Of a DNA stretch of 64,000 nucleotides, positions 28,140 through 37,184 are shown in pieces (the stretch's first letter is position 1; each line of letters starts with the position of its first letter). A program made the translations under genes and the position numbers. Source of the stretch: Parasphingopyxis algicola (GTDB lineage: Bacteria; Pseudomonadota; Alphaproteobacteria; Sphingomonadales; Sphingomonadaceae); the NCBI RefSeq assembly GCF_013378075.1, contig NZ_CP051131.1:1922001-1986000 (forward strand), read 5' to 3'. The notes under the pieces are model-generated. The model saw only the letters and a program-made list of their open reading frames with translations. It was not told the origin of the DNA and made no database searches.

Positions 28140-29033
28140 ATGAGCGACAGCGACGAACGACTGGCTGCCGCCCTGCAGGCGAGCGAGGATTGCGCTGCCG
28201 CATCGGACGACAAGCCCGAAAAAAAGCAGACTGACTGGTGGGGCGAGATCAAGGGGATTTTCTGGCTCGTCCTCGCTGTGCTCGCCTTTCACAGCTTCGT
28301 CGCCAAGCCTTTCTATATCCCGTCGGAATCGATGATGCCCGGCCTGATCCAGGGCGATCGGCTGGTGGTGACCAAATATCCCTATGGCTGGTCCTACGTC
28401 TCGCCCTCCTTCCACGTCCTGCCGTTCATCGAAGGGCGGTTGTTCGGGCGGATGCCCGAGCGCGGCGATATCGTGATCACCGTACCACGCGGCGGCCGTT
28501 CCGATTACATCAAGCGCGTCATCGGCCTGCCGGGCGACACGATCGAGGTGCGCGGCGGCGCCGTCTTCCTCAACGGTACACCGTTGCGCCGCGAACAGCG
28601 CGAACCGGCGATGATCCCGATCGACGCCAATGTGCCGTGCAGCGACTTTCCGGCATTGGCGACGACCGGCAGCGACGGCCGGCGCTATTGCCGCATGCCT
28701 GTCTACCGCGAATACACGCCCGAAGGCCGCTATTACGATACGGTCGATCTCGGACCCTCGCCCGCCGACTATTATGGCCCGGTGACGATTCCCGAAGGCC
28801 ATCTCTTTCTGATGGGGGACAATCGCGATCAGTCCGCCGACAGCCGCGCGCCGCTGATCGGCGGCGGCCTGGGCGGGCCGGTCCCGGTCGAAAGCATCGG
28901 CGGCCGCGCGGAATTCATCACCTTCTCGCTCGACGGCACGTCGCAATGGTACAACCCGATCAGCTGGTTCTCCGCGATGCGCAGCGGCCGGGCCGGCACC
29001 GGCCTCCATCCGGGTCAGGTGGGAGCCGAATGA
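28140..29033 (+). CDS. lepB: Signal peptidase I
   Basis: This 297-residue membrane protease removes signal peptides. It has an acidic cytoplasmic N-terminus, one membrane span (about 38-55), the nucleophile Ser64 in YIPSESMMPGL, the general base Lys125 in SDYIKRVIGLPGD, and box E MGDNRDQSADSR. ATG at 28140 is preferred over an in-frame GTG at 28116 because CAGGA lies just before it. An insertion of about 40 residues (MIPIDANVPC to GRYYDTVDLG) precedes box E. The stop overlaps the next start. Confidence 0.96.
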   Translation: MSDSDERLAAALQASEDCAAASDDKPEKKQTDWWGEIKGIFWLVLAVLAFHSFVAKPFYIPSESMMPGLIQGDRLVVTKYPYGWSYVSPSFHVLPFIEGRLFGRMPERGDIVITVPRGGRSDYIKRVIGLPGDTIEVRGGAVFLNGTPLRREQREPAMIPIDANVPCSDFPALATTGSDGRRYCRMPVYREYTPEGRYYDTVDLGPSPADYYGPVTIPEGHLFLMGDNRDQSADSRAPLIGGGLGGPVPVESIGGRAEFITFSLDGTSQWYNPISWFSAMRSGRAGTGLHPGQVGAE

Positions 29034-30148
29034 ACGGGCAGGACGAACGCCCTGGCCCGTATGACGGGCGAGCGGGCCCGGCCGAGGTCCGCGACCCGGT
29101 AATCCGGCAAGAACTGAAACGGGCCATCGCGTGGGCGATGGTCGCGATCGCCGTCATTCTTATCTGGCAGCTGGCCCAGGCGCTGCTGCTGATCGTCGCC
29201 GGACTCGTCTTCGCCTCGCTGCTCGACGGCGGAACGAAGCTGCTGCGCCCGATCATCCCCTACAGCCGGCCCTTGCGACTATTCATCGTGGTACTGCTGA
29301 TCGTCGGCGGTATTGCGGGAGTCGGCTGGCTCGCCGGTATCGAGATTGCCGCCCAGGCCGGTGAACTCCGGACCACGCTGACGGAGCAGTTCGCACTGTT
29401 GCTGGCATGGCTGGACGAGCTGGGCATGACGCCGGGCGGCATCGAGATCACGCAGATATTGCGAGATGTCCTCGGATCGGTAGGCAGCCTCACATCGGCA
29501 CTGGGGTCGGCCGTCAGCGGGGTGGCGACGCTGTTCCTCGTTATGGTGATCGGCCTGTTCGTCGCCATCGATCCGAATATCTACGACCGCGGTGTCCAAT
29601 GGATGCTGCCGCGCGGCACCCGGCCGGAATTCCGCCGGACGACGGCGCGGATGGCCAAGACGCTGCAGCGGCTGCTCGCCGGTCGCGTCCTCGGCATGGT
29701 CTTCGAAGGGTTCATAACCTGGCTGGCGCTGACGATCGTCGGCGTGCCTATGGCCCTGCTCCTTGGCATCTTGGCCGGGTTGCTGGCTTTCATCCCCAAT
29801 ATCGGCGCATTCATTACCGGCGTGCTGATGGTCGCCGTCGGCCTGAGCGCGAGCCCGGAACTCGGCCTCTACGCCTTTTTCATCTATCTCGGCGTGCAGA
29901 CCTTCGACGGCTATGTCGTCATCCCGATGGTCGCCAAGCAAACGGTCGACCTGCCGCCGGCGCTGACGCTGTCGGCCCAGATCCTGTTCGCCGCCCTGTT
30001 CGGCATTATCGGCCTTGCGCTCGCCGATCCGATCGTCGCGATGGTCAAGGCGGCGCTCGAACGGCGGTCCGAACATAATGACGAGGAAGAGGAAGAAGCG
30101 CAGCGCCGGGCCGCGGCGGCGGGCGCGACGCCGACCGATCCGGGCTGA
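29030..30148 (+). CDS. AI-2E family transporter (PerM-like)
   Basis: This 372-residue membrane protein has about eight helices and belongs to the AI-2 exporter superfamily: VGVPMALLLGILAGLLAFIP with IGAFITG, and FIYLGVQTFDGYVVIPMVAKQTVDLPPAL (given in part). The C-terminus is acidic then Ala-rich (HNDEEEEEAQRRAAAAG). Substrates vary in the family and include Na+(Li+)/H+ exchange, so autoinducer export should not be assumed. Start ATG overlaps the lepB stop as ATGA. Confidence 0.88.
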   Translation: MNGQDERPGPYDGRAGPAEVRDPVIRQELKRAIAWAMVAIAVILIWQLAQALLLIVAGLVFASLLDGGTKLLRPIIPYSRPLRLFIVVLLIVGGIAGVGWLAGIEIAAQAGELRTTLTEQFALLLAWLDELGMTPGGIEITQILRDVLGSVGSLTSALGSAVSGVATLFLVMVIGLFVAIDPNIYDRGVQWMLPRGTRPEFRRTTARMAKTLQRLLAGRVLGMVFEGFITWLALTIVGVPMALLLGILAGLLAFIPNIGAFITGVLMVAVGLSASPELGLYAFFIYLGVQTFDGYVVIPMVAKQTVDLPPALTLSAQILFAALFGIIGLALADPIVAMVKAALERRSEHNDEEEEEAQRRAAAAGATPTDPG

Positions 30149-30170
30149 TTTTCGTCAGATGACCCTTGGC

Positions 30171-30758
30171 CTACTGGCCGGGCGCAGCGCCTTCTGGCTG
30201 CTGGCCGCCTAGACCCATTTGCTGCATCTGGATCTGCATCAGCTGTTCGCGCGAAATGAAATCGATCAGTTCGACATCGAAAACGAGCACTGAATCTGCG
30301 GGAATCGGGCTGCCCGGAGGCGGGTCCTCGCCATAGCCGAGCGCGGGCGGTATCCAAAAACGGTAACGCGCACCGCGGCTCATCAGCCGGATGCCCTCGG
30401 CCCAGCCGGTGATCACGCCATCGAGCGGCAGTCCCTGCTGCTCGTTCGCGTCGAACACCGTGCCGTCGATGAGCCGGCCCTCATAATTGACGATGACGCC
30501 CGCGCCCGCACCCGGGCTGCCCGCCTCGTCGCCTTCTTCGAGAACCTGATATTGCAGCCCGGAATCGGTTTCGATCACGCCCGACCGGCCCGCATTCCAG
30601 CTCAGAAAATCTTCCGCCGTGCCGTTCATTGCGATCGGCCTCGCCGTGGCGTGCCAGGCGAAAACGGCTGCACCGGCCAGCAACAGGAATATGCCGATCC
30701 ACAATTTGGTGAGCGTGCCCTTTTCGATGGGGCGAAGCGGAACGGCGGTGATCGACAT
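30171..30758 (-). CDS. FKBP-type peptidyl-prolyl isomerase, membrane-anchored
   Basis: This 195-residue protein has an N-terminal anchor helix (about residues 18-37) and an FKBP domain: TDSGLQYQVLEEGD, VNYEGRLIDGTVFDAN, GVITGWAEGIRLMSRGARYRFWIPP, LGYG and VLVFDVELIDF. It probably folds proteins on the periplasmic side. A Gln-rich C-terminal tail (EQLMQIQMQQMGLGGQQP) is notable. ATG at 30758 is preferred to a TTG at 30788. It stands alone, convergent with the AI-2E gene. Confidence 0.92.
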   Translation of the reverse strand: MSITAVPLRPIEKGTLTKLWIGIFLLLAGAAVFAWHATARPIAMNGTAEDFLSWNAGRSGVIETDSGLQYQVLEEGDEAGSPGAGAGVIVNYEGRLIDGTVFDANEQQGLPLDGVITGWAEGIRLMSRGARYRFWIPPALGYGEDPPPGSPIPADSVLVFDVELIDFISREQLMQIQMQQMGLGGQQPEGAAPGQ

Positions 30759-30889
30759 GGTCTTTTCCCAACTGGCTGCGCGGGGCAAAAAATATGGGCC
30801 ACCCCTATGGAGCAGCCCCTCAAAAATCCAGAACTAAAATCCGGATCAGATCTGTAAGCGCGGTCCCGACGGGCCGCACCGTCACCGGT

Positions 30890-31186
30890 TCAGGCCGCGC
30901 GGCGTTCCAGAGAGGACAGCCAGGCGCGCGCCTGTTTCTGCGCCTCGGCGATCTCGCGCGCCGTCATCTCGTCGGAGATTTCCGCCCGGCAGCGTTGCGC
31001 CTTCTCGTGCCCTGTAACGGCAGCGAGATTGAACCATTTGTGCGCCTCGATCAGGTCGATATCGAGCCCGTCCGTGCCCGCCGAATAGGCGATACCGAGA
31101 TCGAAATAGGCATTCTCGTCGCCGGCAGCCGCATCCCTGAGGCGGCTTTCGATCAGAAAATTCGCGGTTGCGGCACTATACGCCAT
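30890..31186 (-). CDS. Sel1-repeat small protein
   Basis: This 98-residue protein has one or two Sel1-like helical repeats (AYFDLGIAYSAGTDGLDIDL and IEAHKWFNLAAVTGHEKAQR), followed by a basic helix. Such proteins are common in alphaproteobacteria and likely mediate protein contacts; no partner is evident. The ATG is preceded by AAGGGGAC, a good RBS. It lies downstream of panC on the same strand, separated by repeat copy C. Confidence 0.85.
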   Translation of the reverse strand: MAYSAATANFLIESRLRDAAAGDENAYFDLGIAYSAGTDGLDIDLIEAHKWFNLAAVTGHEKAQRCRAEISDEMTAREIAEAQKQARAWLSSLERRAA

Positions 31187-31270
31187 GATCTTGTCCCCTT
31201 GTTGACTGTCGTCGGGAGAAGGCTTGGAGGGTTATGGATAATAAAAGGTTAATGCGGAAAGAGAGTTTTC

Positions 31271-31342
31271 TCGTCAGACTCAACCTGTCGGTCGAACAGG
31301 CTGGTGCGGCGACTTTGCGCGAGCAACGTTCTGACAAACAAA
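31271..31342. repeat. Dispersed inverted-repeat element, copy C (short form)
   Basis: The stretch GGTGCGGCGACTTTGCGCGA through GTTCTGACAAACAAA (31303-31342) matches 47231-47270 with few differences. It begins with CGTCAGACTCAACCT, which matches the left part of copy B. TCAGA and TCTGA lie near the two ends as inverted termini, and a small inner dyad CCTGTCGGTCGAACAGG is present, but the long central stem of copies A and B is missing. It sits between panC's stop and the Sel1 gene. Confidence 0.65.
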
Positions 31343-31345
31343 CTC

Positions 31346-32191
31346 CTAGCGCGGCTCGACCGCGATATTGTCGATCAGCCGGGTCTTGCCGATGCGCGCA
31401 GCTGCCAGCAGGCGCGCCGGCCGCTCGAGCGTTTCGACCGGAGCCAGGGTCTCCGCATCTCGCAGCTCGATATAGTCCACCGTCGCGAAGCCCGCTTCGA
31501 ACAGCTTCGCCTTGGCCGCGATGATCGCATCGGCCACCGTTTCGCCGCCGACGATCGCCGCGGCCGTTTCCCCAAGCGCGTCGGGCAGCGCCACGGCATG
31601 CTTCCTTTCGTCGTCGCTCAGATAGGCGTTGCGAGAGGACAGTGCCAAGCCGTCCGCCTCTCGTATAGTTGGTACCCCGATAATCTCGACCTGAAAGTCG
31701 AGATCGCGGGCCATGCGCCGGATCACGGCCAGCTGCTGATAGTCCTTTTCACCGAACAATGCGTAATCGGGCAGGATCTGGTTGAAGAGTTTGGCGACAA
31801 CCGTCGCCACGCCGTCGAAATGGCCGGGGCGGGAATCGCCGCACAGCCCTTCGGTCACGCCCGAGACGCTGATCGATGTCGAATGGCCGGCGGGATAGAC
31901 TTCCTCGCGCGACGGCGCCCAAAGCAGGGCGCAGCCCGCACTTTCCAGCTTCGCGCGATCCGCCTCCTCGGTTCGCGGATAGGAATCGAAATCCTCGCCT
32001 TCGCCAAACTGTGTCGGATTGACGAAAATCGAGGCGACAACGTGATCGGCCACTTCGCGCCCCCGAGCCACGAGCGAAAGATGGCCATAGTGCAGCGCCC
32101 CCATCGTCGGCACCAGTGCGATCGTGCTGCCATCGGCTCGCAGATCGCGCACCGCCTCGCGGACCGCCATTAACCGTCTCGCCAATTGCAC
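31346..32191 (-). CDS. panC: Pantothenate synthetase (pantoate--beta-alanine ligase)
   Basis: This 281-residue enzyme makes pantothenate for CoA. It has the HIGH-type ALVPTMGALHYGHLSLV, SIFVNPTQFGEGEDF, FNQILPDYALFGEKDYQQL and the KMSKS-like ADGLALSSRNAYLS. The start is GTG at 32191, supported by GGAGGT nine bases upstream and by the family-like N-terminus (MQLARRLMAVREAV); ATG at 32170 would cut conserved residues. It is divergent from mipZ with a short shared control region (32192-32281). Confidence 0.95.
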   Translation of the reverse strand: MQLARRLMAVREAVRDLRADGSTIALVPTMGALHYGHLSLVARGREVADHVVASIFVNPTQFGEGEDFDSYPRTEEADRAKLESAGCALLWAPSREEVYPAGHSTSISVSGVTEGLCGDSRPGHFDGVATVVAKLFNQILPDYALFGEKDYQQLAVIRRMARDLDFQVEIIGVPTIREADGLALSSRNAYLSDDERKHAVALPDALGETAAAIVGGETVADAIIAAKAKLFEAGFATVDYIELRDAETLAPVETLERPARLLAAARIGKTRLIDNIAVEPR

Positions 32192-32281
32192 CTGTTCTGC
32201 ACCTCCGATATGTCGGCGATGCTTTTGAGCGGGCGGGGGTCCCGAATCAAGCAAGTTGATCTTTACAGGGGACGACGCGCC

Positions 32282-33073
32282 TTGGCCGATTGCCATTTTA
32301 TCGTATTCGCCAATGAGAAAGGCGGCACCGGCAAATCGACGACCGCCGTGCATACGGCCGTTGCGCTGGCCGCCGCGGGACGCGAGGTCGCGGTACTCGA
32401 CCTCGACAGCCGGCAGCGCACGACCACCCGTTATCTCGAAAACCGCGAGGCCAGCGCCAAACGGCTCGGTACGGCGATTCCCACGCCCCGCTTCATCGTC
32501 AACGAGGCGGACAATCTGGTCGGTTTCGAGCGCAGCATGGACGTGCTGTGCGCTGACAGCGAGTTTCTGATCATCGACACGCCGGGCCGCGACGATCCTC
32601 TCGCCCGGATATCGGCGGCGCGCGCCGACACGCTGGTCACGCCGCTCAACGACAGCTTTGTGGATCTCGACCTGATCGGCGAGGTCGATCCGGAAACCTA
32701 CATGATCCGTCGCCCGAGCTTCTATGCCGAGATCGTCTGGGACGCGCGCAAGGCCAAGGCGCAGACCGGCGGCGAGGTCGACTGGGTGGTACTCCGGAAC
32801 CGGCTCCAGCATATCGAGGCGAAAAACATGCGGCGGGTCGCGCAGGCGCTGAACGATCTTGCCCGCCGCGTCGGGTTCCGCGTCATACCGGGCCTCTCCG
32901 AACGGGTCATCTATCGCGAACTCTTCCCGAGTGGGCTGACCCTGCTCGATATCGATCATTTCGAAAGTGTCGGCCTGAGCCATGTCGCCGCCCGCCAGGA
33001 ACTGCGCGAAATGGTGTCCGCGCTGCACCTTCCCGAAATGGGGGTTACACAGGACATGTTCGAGACGGTATAA
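32282..33073 (+). CDS. mipZ: Division-plane positioning ATPase MipZ
   Basis: This 263-residue ParA-family ATPase forms bipolar gradients that place the Z ring in alphaproteobacteria. It has the deviant Walker A NEKGGTGKSTTAVH, EVAVLDLDSRQRTTTRYLENR, and IIDTPGRDDPL. The family's long insertion with PETYMIRRPSFYAEIVWDARK separates it from plasmid ParA. The proposed start is TTG at 32282 with AGGGGA upstream, giving the N-terminus MADCHFIVFANEKGG typical of the family. It is followed 7 bases later by a J-domain gene. Confidence 0.93.
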   Translation: MADCHFIVFANEKGGTGKSTTAVHTAVALAAAGREVAVLDLDSRQRTTTRYLENREASAKRLGTAIPTPRFIVNEADNLVGFERSMDVLCADSEFLIIDTPGRDDPLARISAARADTLVTPLNDSFVDLDLIGEVDPETYMIRRPSFYAEIVWDARKAKAQTGGEVDWVVLRNRLQHIEAKNMRRVAQALNDLARRVGFRVIPGLSERVIYRELFPSGLTLLDIDHFESVGLSHVAARQELREMVSALHLPEMGVTQDMFETV

Positions 33074-33080
33074 GGGCCCC

Positions 33081-33497
33081 ATGTACATCTTCCTGCTGAT
33101 TGCCGCTGCTATCGCGCTTTGGGCCTGGAAAACGGGTCGGTTGCGCGGCAGCGACAGCGGGGACTGGGCGGCGATCGCGGCGGTCGTGCTCGGCTTCAAA
33201 TGGTTTTCTTCGGGTCAGGGCATCCTCGCCCTCATCTGTTTCGCAGGCGTCGCCGCCTGGGCCGCCTATCGATCGCAACAGTTCCGCCGGGCGATGATGC
33301 CGGTATCCGAAGCCCGCGAACTGCTCGGCGTCGGCGAAGATGCGGATCATGATACGATCCGCGCGGCCCATCGTCGGTTGATCGCCCGCGTCCATCCCGA
33401 TGCCGGTGGCTCGGCCGAACTTGCGCGCAGGGTCAATGCGGCGCGCGAGATCCTGCTCTCCGAGGTCCGCAAACAGGTCCCCGGTCGCAGCGAATAG
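33081..33497 (+). CDS. Membrane-anchored J-domain protein
   Basis: This 138-residue protein has two N-terminal hydrophobic segments (1-16 and about 47-63) and a C-terminal J domain with HPD at 105-107 (ARVHPDAGGS) and EARELLGVGEDADHDTIRAAHRRL. It should stimulate an Hsp70 such as DnaK at the membrane; the client is unknown. It resembles the DnaJ-like TIM14-type proteins found near mipZ in sphingomonads. Start ATG at 33081 follows mipZ closely. Confidence 0.88.
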   Translation: MYIFLLIAAAIALWAWKTGRLRGSDSGDWAAIAAVVLGFKWFSSGQGILALICFAGVAAWAAYRSQQFRRAMMPVSEARELLGVGEDADHDTIRAAHRRLIARVHPDAGGSAELARRVNAAREILLSEVRKQVPGRSE

Positions 33498-33576
33498 CGC
33501 CCTTTGATCTTGCGCACATAGCGCCCGTAGGCGAAGGCGCGACCGGTACGAACCGACAGGACAGCAAGGAGCCTTC

Positions 33577-34959
33577 ATGACCCATCAGTTCCACCCGACC
33601 ACGTTACGTGAATATGACATTCGGGGCGTCGTCGGCGAAACGCTGGGCGCGGACGACGCCCGTGCGATCGGGCGCAGTTTCGGGACATTGATCCGCCGGG
33701 CGGGCGGCAGCCGGGTCGTGGTCGGCTATGACGGCCGGACAAGCTCGCCGATGCTCGAAGCGGCGCTGGTCGAAGGGCTGAATGCGAGCGGTGTCGATGC
33801 GGTGCGAATTGGATGCGGGCCGACGCCGATGCTCTATTTTGCCGAAGCGACCCTAGAAGTTGATGGCGGCATAGAGATAACCGGCAGCCACAATCCCCCC
33901 GATTATAATGGCTTCAAAATGGTCTTTCAGCACGGACCGTTTTTCGGCGCCGATATCCAGCGGCTCGGGGCCATGGCGCTCGCCGGGGACTGGGAGACCG
34001 GGTCCGGGACGAGCGAGGCCGTCGACATCGCCGACACCTATGTCGATCGCCTCGTGGCGGGCCATGCGGGCGGCGAATTCCGGATTGGCTGGGATGCCGG
34101 AAACGGAGCCGCGGGCGCGATCGTCGAGAAGCTTGTCGCGAGACTTCCCGGCGTGCATTTCACGCTCTTCACCGATATCGACGGGTCGTTTCCCAATCAT
34201 CATCCCGATCCTACTGCCGAGGCGAATCTCGCAGACCTCAAACGGCTCGTCGCGGAGAACAATCTCGATTTCGGAGTGGCTTTCGACGGCGATGGCGACC
34301 GGATCGGCGCGATCGACGGCACGGGCCGGGTGATCTGGGGCGATCAGCTGCTCGCGATTTTTGCCGAGCCGGTGCTGAAGAAGGAGCCCGGCGCAACGAT
34401 TATCGCCGATGTGAAGGCCAGCCAGGCATTGTACGACCGGATCGCGGAGCTCGGCGGAGAGCCGCTGATGTGGAAGACCGGCCATTCGCTGGTCAAGTCC
34501 AAAATGAAGGAAACCGGCTGTCCGCTCGCCGGCGAGATGAGCGGCCATGTCTTTTTCGCACAGGACTATTACGGGTTCGACGACGCGCTCTACGCGGCGG
34601 TACAGCTGATCTCGGCGGCGCATGTCCTGGGCAAGAGTGTCACCGAGTTGCGCAGCGCGATCCCCGACATGATCAACACGCCGGAAATGCGCTTCCAGGT
34701 CGATGAGAGCCGCAAGTTCGCGGTCGTCGACGAGGTGCTGGACCGGCTGCGATCGGAAGGCGCGGACGTCAACGATACGGACGGCGCCCGGGTCAACACG
34801 GAGGATGGCTGGTGGCTGTTGCGGGCGTCCAACACGCAGGATGTGCTCGTCGCGCGCGCCGAGGCGAAGAGCGAGGCGGGGCTCGACCGGCTGATGGCGC
34901 AGATCGACGCGCAGCTCGCGGCATCGGGGCTGGAGCGGGGACCGCAAGCGGGGCATTGA
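33577..34959 (+). CDS. Phosphomannomutase/phosphoglucomutase
   Basis: This 460-residue alpha-D-phosphohexomutase has the phosphoserine loop [14 protein letters not shown] (Ser104), metal site DGDGDRIG, sugar-binding [10 protein letters not shown] and the C-terminal phosphate-binding [14 protein letters not shown]. It interconverts hexose 1- and 6-phosphates for GDP-mannose, alginate-like or LPS precursors; ManB/AlgC-type activity is inferred. ATG with AAGGAG upstream. Its stop overlaps the next start. Confidence 0.94.
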   Translation: MTHQFHPTTLREYDIRGVVGETLGADDARAIGRSFGTLIRRAGGSRVVVGYDGRTSSPMLEAALVEGLNASGVDAVRIGCGPTPMLYFAEATLEVDGGIEITGSHNPPDYNGFKMVFQHGPFFGADIQRLGAMALAGDWETGSGTSEAVDIADTYVDRLVAGHAGGEFRIGWDAGNGAAGAIVEKLVARLPGVHFTLFTDIDGSFPNHHPDPTAEANLADLKRLVAENNLDFGVAFDGDGDRIGAIDGTGRVIWGDQLLAIFAEPVLKKEPGATIIADVKASQALYDRIAELGGEPLMWKTGHSLVKSKMKETGCPLAGEMSGHVFFAQDYYGFDDALYAAVQLISAAHVLGKSVTELRSAIPDMINTPEMRFQVDESRKFAVVDEVLDRLRSEGADVNDTDGARVNTEDGWWLLRASNTQDVLVARAEAKSEAGLDRLMAQIDAQLAASGLERGPQAGH

Positions 34960-35369
34960 TGGCGGCACCCGATTTCCGATCGGACGCCGTGCGCGCGAAA
35001 TTCGTGGCCTATCCGGACGCGATGCGGGAGAAGCTGCTCGAATTGCGCGACCTTATCTACGAGGTGGCGGCCGACAACGACGATATCGGCCCGCTCGAGG
35101 AAACGCTGAAATGGAACGAACCCGCTTATCTGACAACGCGCAGCAAATCGGGCACGACCATCCGGATCAACGCGCATAAGGGCTCGGCGAGCGAGTTCGG
35201 CCTGTACGTCAGTTGCCAGACCGACCTGCTCGACCGCTACCGGGCGCTCTATTCCGACGATCTGCGGTTCGAGGGCAACCGGGCGATCCTGTTCGAAGCC
35301 GTCGATCCCCTGCCCATCGAGCCGCTCCGGCACTGTATCGCGATGGCGTTGCTCTACCATCACACATAG
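34959..35369 (+). CDS. DUF1801 domain protein
   Basis: This 136-residue protein resembles the DUF1801/YdhG family: EETLKWNEPAYLT, TTIRINAHKG and the hydrophobic end RHCIAMALLYH. The family's function is not established. It is translationally coupled to the phosphomannomutase gene (ATG overlaps TGA) but the pairing gives no functional clue. Confidence 0.85.
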   Translation: MAAPDFRSDAVRAKFVAYPDAMREKLLELRDLIYEVAADNDDIGPLEETLKWNEPAYLTTRSKSGTTIRINAHKGSASEFGLYVSCQTDLLDRYRALYSDDLRFEGNRAILFEAVDPLPIEPLRHCIAMALLYHHT

Positions 35370-35410
35370 CGGCGCGGGAACATTAGACACTCGCCCGCCG
35401 TTCCAACTGT

Positions 35411-35902
35411 ATGAGAGACGAATTTTACGCGCTGCTCGGCGGCCTTATCATCCTCCTACTCGCATTCGGCGCATGGCTGGCGATCGGAAGCGTCTTCAGC
35501 CAGTATGAAGCGATCCGCCTGATCGAGACACTGTCGCGATCGGCGCTCTATTTCGGATCGGCGACCGCCACGGCATCGGCTACTATTCTCGCGTTGATGC
35601 TCACTCTGGTCGGCATGACCAACCGTGCGGAGTCGGATTTCGACGATGGCGTCTATCGCCGCATCTTTCGCGTTTCGACCTATGCGACGACGACCCTATG
35701 CGGCTCGGTCGTTCTGCTCCTCGCCCTGACCTTCCCGGTCGGGGAATTCGAAAACCTGCCGAGCAACTGGTACAGCTGGCTCTACCGCTTCCTCTTCGGC
35801 GGAGTATCACTGCTGTCCGCGATGCTTGTCGCGACGATTTTGCTGCTGTTCTTCACGATTCGCGATGTCGTCCGGAAGATCACGCCAAGCGACATCGTCT
35901 GA
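35411..35902 (+). CDS. Hypothetical inner-membrane protein
   Basis: This 163-residue protein has four predicted membrane segments (about 8-28, 45-67, 95-112 and 128-150) with short hydrophilic links such as GMTNRAESDFDDGVYRRIFR. No family is recognised with confidence. The sequence composition is normal for the region. It lies alone after the DUF1801 gene; no clear RBS precedes the ATG. Confidence 0.7.
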   Translation: MRDEFYALLGGLIILLLAFGAWLAIGSVFSQYEAIRLIETLSRSALYFGSATATASATILALMLTLVGMTNRAESDFDDGVYRRIFRVSTYATTTLCGSVVLLLALTFPVGEFENLPSNWYSWLYRFLFGGVSLLSAMLVATILLLFFTIRDVVRKITPSDIV

Positions 35903-35997
35903 CCTGATTGTCCGGACTAATTACCGGCCGACGGAGCCTCCAGGCCACGAAAACCGAGCCGCTGCATTTTTTGCAACGCACAATCGTGTTTTCGCAC

Positions 35998-36026
35998 TTG
36001 CAGCAAATGAATCAATGGCATATTAC
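35998..36026 (+). promoter_or_regulatory. Sigma-70-like promoter for a candidate small RNA
   Basis: TTGCAG (35998-36003), a 17-base spacer and TATTAC (36021-36026) give a sigma-70-type promoter in an AT-rich part of the 35903-36139 gap. Transcription would start near 36033 and end at the hairpin terminator at 36063-36092, with no ORF between. Confidence 0.5.
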
Positions 36027-36092
36027 GAACCTGCCTTTTCAGGCATCCTCTCCTATACTTCAGGGTCGCCCCTCACCGGGCGGCCCTTTTTT
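36027..36092 (+). ncRNA. Candidate small RNA ending in a rho-independent terminator
   Basis: The expected transcript is about 60 bases. It has a small 5' hairpin (CCTG-CCTTTT-CAGG), a single-stranded pyrimidine stretch CATCCTCTCCTATAC that could pair with Shine-Dalgarno sequences, and a strong terminator. It has no match to a named RNA that can be recognised by eye. The alternative is that the hairpin simply terminates the upstream membrane-protein gene 160 bases away. Confidence 0.45.
36063..36092 (+). terminator. Rho-independent terminator
   Basis: GGGTCGCCC (36063-36071) pairs with GGGCGGCCC (36078-36086) with one G-T wobble, around a CTCACC loop, followed by six Ts (36087-36092). It points along the plus strand towards the convergent exonuclease gene. 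Confidence 0.85.
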
Positions 36093-36139
36093 ACGGTTTT
36101 GTGACGCGCTGCAACACGCTGGACATATCGATTGACGCG

Positions 36140-37147
36140 TTACTCGTCCTCGTCTTCCCGGCCGACCAGCGCCAGCGCCCGTGCCTTGATCTGCCGCGCC
36201 TCGCACCAATGAACGAGCGCATCCTCGCGGCCATGGGTCACCCAGACCTCCTTTGGCCGAAGTTCCTCCAGCGTTCCGGTGAGTTCGTCCCAATCGGCAT
36301 GGTCCGAGACGATCAGCGGCAGTTCGACGTTGCGTTGGCGGGCACGCTGTCGGATTCGCATCCAGCCTGAGGCCATCGCGGTTACGGGATCGGGAAGCCG
36401 GCGTGACCAGCGGTCGTTGAGCGCACTGGGCGGCGCCAGCACGATCGCTCCGCGCATCTCGTCCTTGGGTGTATCGGTCGCCGGACGCAGTTCGCCGAGA
36501 TCGATGCCATGGTCGCGATACAGATCGCACAGCCGCTGGAGCGCACCATGGATGTAGAGGGGCGCATCATGCCCCGCATTGCGCAACTCGCAGATCATCC
36601 GCTGCGCCTTACCGAGCGCATAGGCGCCAACCAGCACGCAGCGATCCAGGTTGGCGGCCAGCGTGTCGAGTATCTTCGCCACCTCCTCGGCGGTGTCGGG
36701 ATGGCGGAACACCGGCAGGCCGAACGTGGCTTCCGTAACAAAGATATCGCAGGGCACCGGTTCGAAGGGCGGGCAGGTCGGATCGGGGCGGCGCTTGTAA
36801 TCACCCGATATGACCACCCGTTCGCCGCCATGGTCGAGTACGATCTGCGCGGACCCGAGCACATGTCCGGCGGGCACGAACCGTGCGGTGACGTCGCCCA
36901 GCTCGATCGTTTTCCCATAGGCGACCGGTTTTGCCTTCTGCTCGCCATAGCGGACATCCATGATCGCGAGAGTTTCGGGCGTCGCCCAGACCGCCCCATG
37001 CCCACCGCGCGCGTGATCGGCATGTCCATGGGTGACGAGTGCGCGCTCCTTTGGCTGGGACGGGTCGATCCATATATCGGCAGCCGGAATGTAAATCCCT
37101 TCCGGCCGGGGGTCGATCCAGTGTCCGAGACGCGTCATCGCGCCCAT
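36140..37147 (-). CDS. Ligase-associated DNA exonuclease (MBL/beta-CASP, SNM1-like)
   Basis: This 335-residue metallo-beta-lactamase-fold nuclease has the metal motif THGHADH (39-45), GHVLGSAQIVLDHGG, SGDYKRRPDPTC, TEATFGLPVFRHP and the beta-CASP VSDHADWDEL. It belongs to the family found next to an ATP-dependent DNA ligase, an Lhr-type helicase and PdeM. ATG at 37147 or 37138 is likely; the upstream open frame overlaps the sulfotransferase gene. The helicase is close by but divergent, and no ligase gene is adjacent. Confidence 0.9.
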   Translation of the reverse strand: MGAMTRLGHWIDPRPEGIYIPAADIWIDPSQPKERALVTHGHADHARGGHGAVWATPETLAIMDVRYGEQKAKPVAYGKTIELGDVTARFVPAGHVLGSAQIVLDHGGERVVISGDYKRRPDPTCPPFEPVPCDIFVTEATFGLPVFRHPDTAEEVAKILDTLAANLDRCVLVGAYALGKAQRMICELRNAGHDAPLYIHGALQRLCDLYRDHGIDLGELRPATDTPKDEMRGAIVLAPPSALNDRWSRRLPDPVTAMASGWMRIRQRARQRNVELPLIVSDHADWDELTGTLEELRPKEVWVTHGREDALVHWCEARQIKARALALVGREDEDE

Positions 37148-37184
37148 ATGGTTGCAATCGCGCGCAATTCCCAGCCCGACACGA

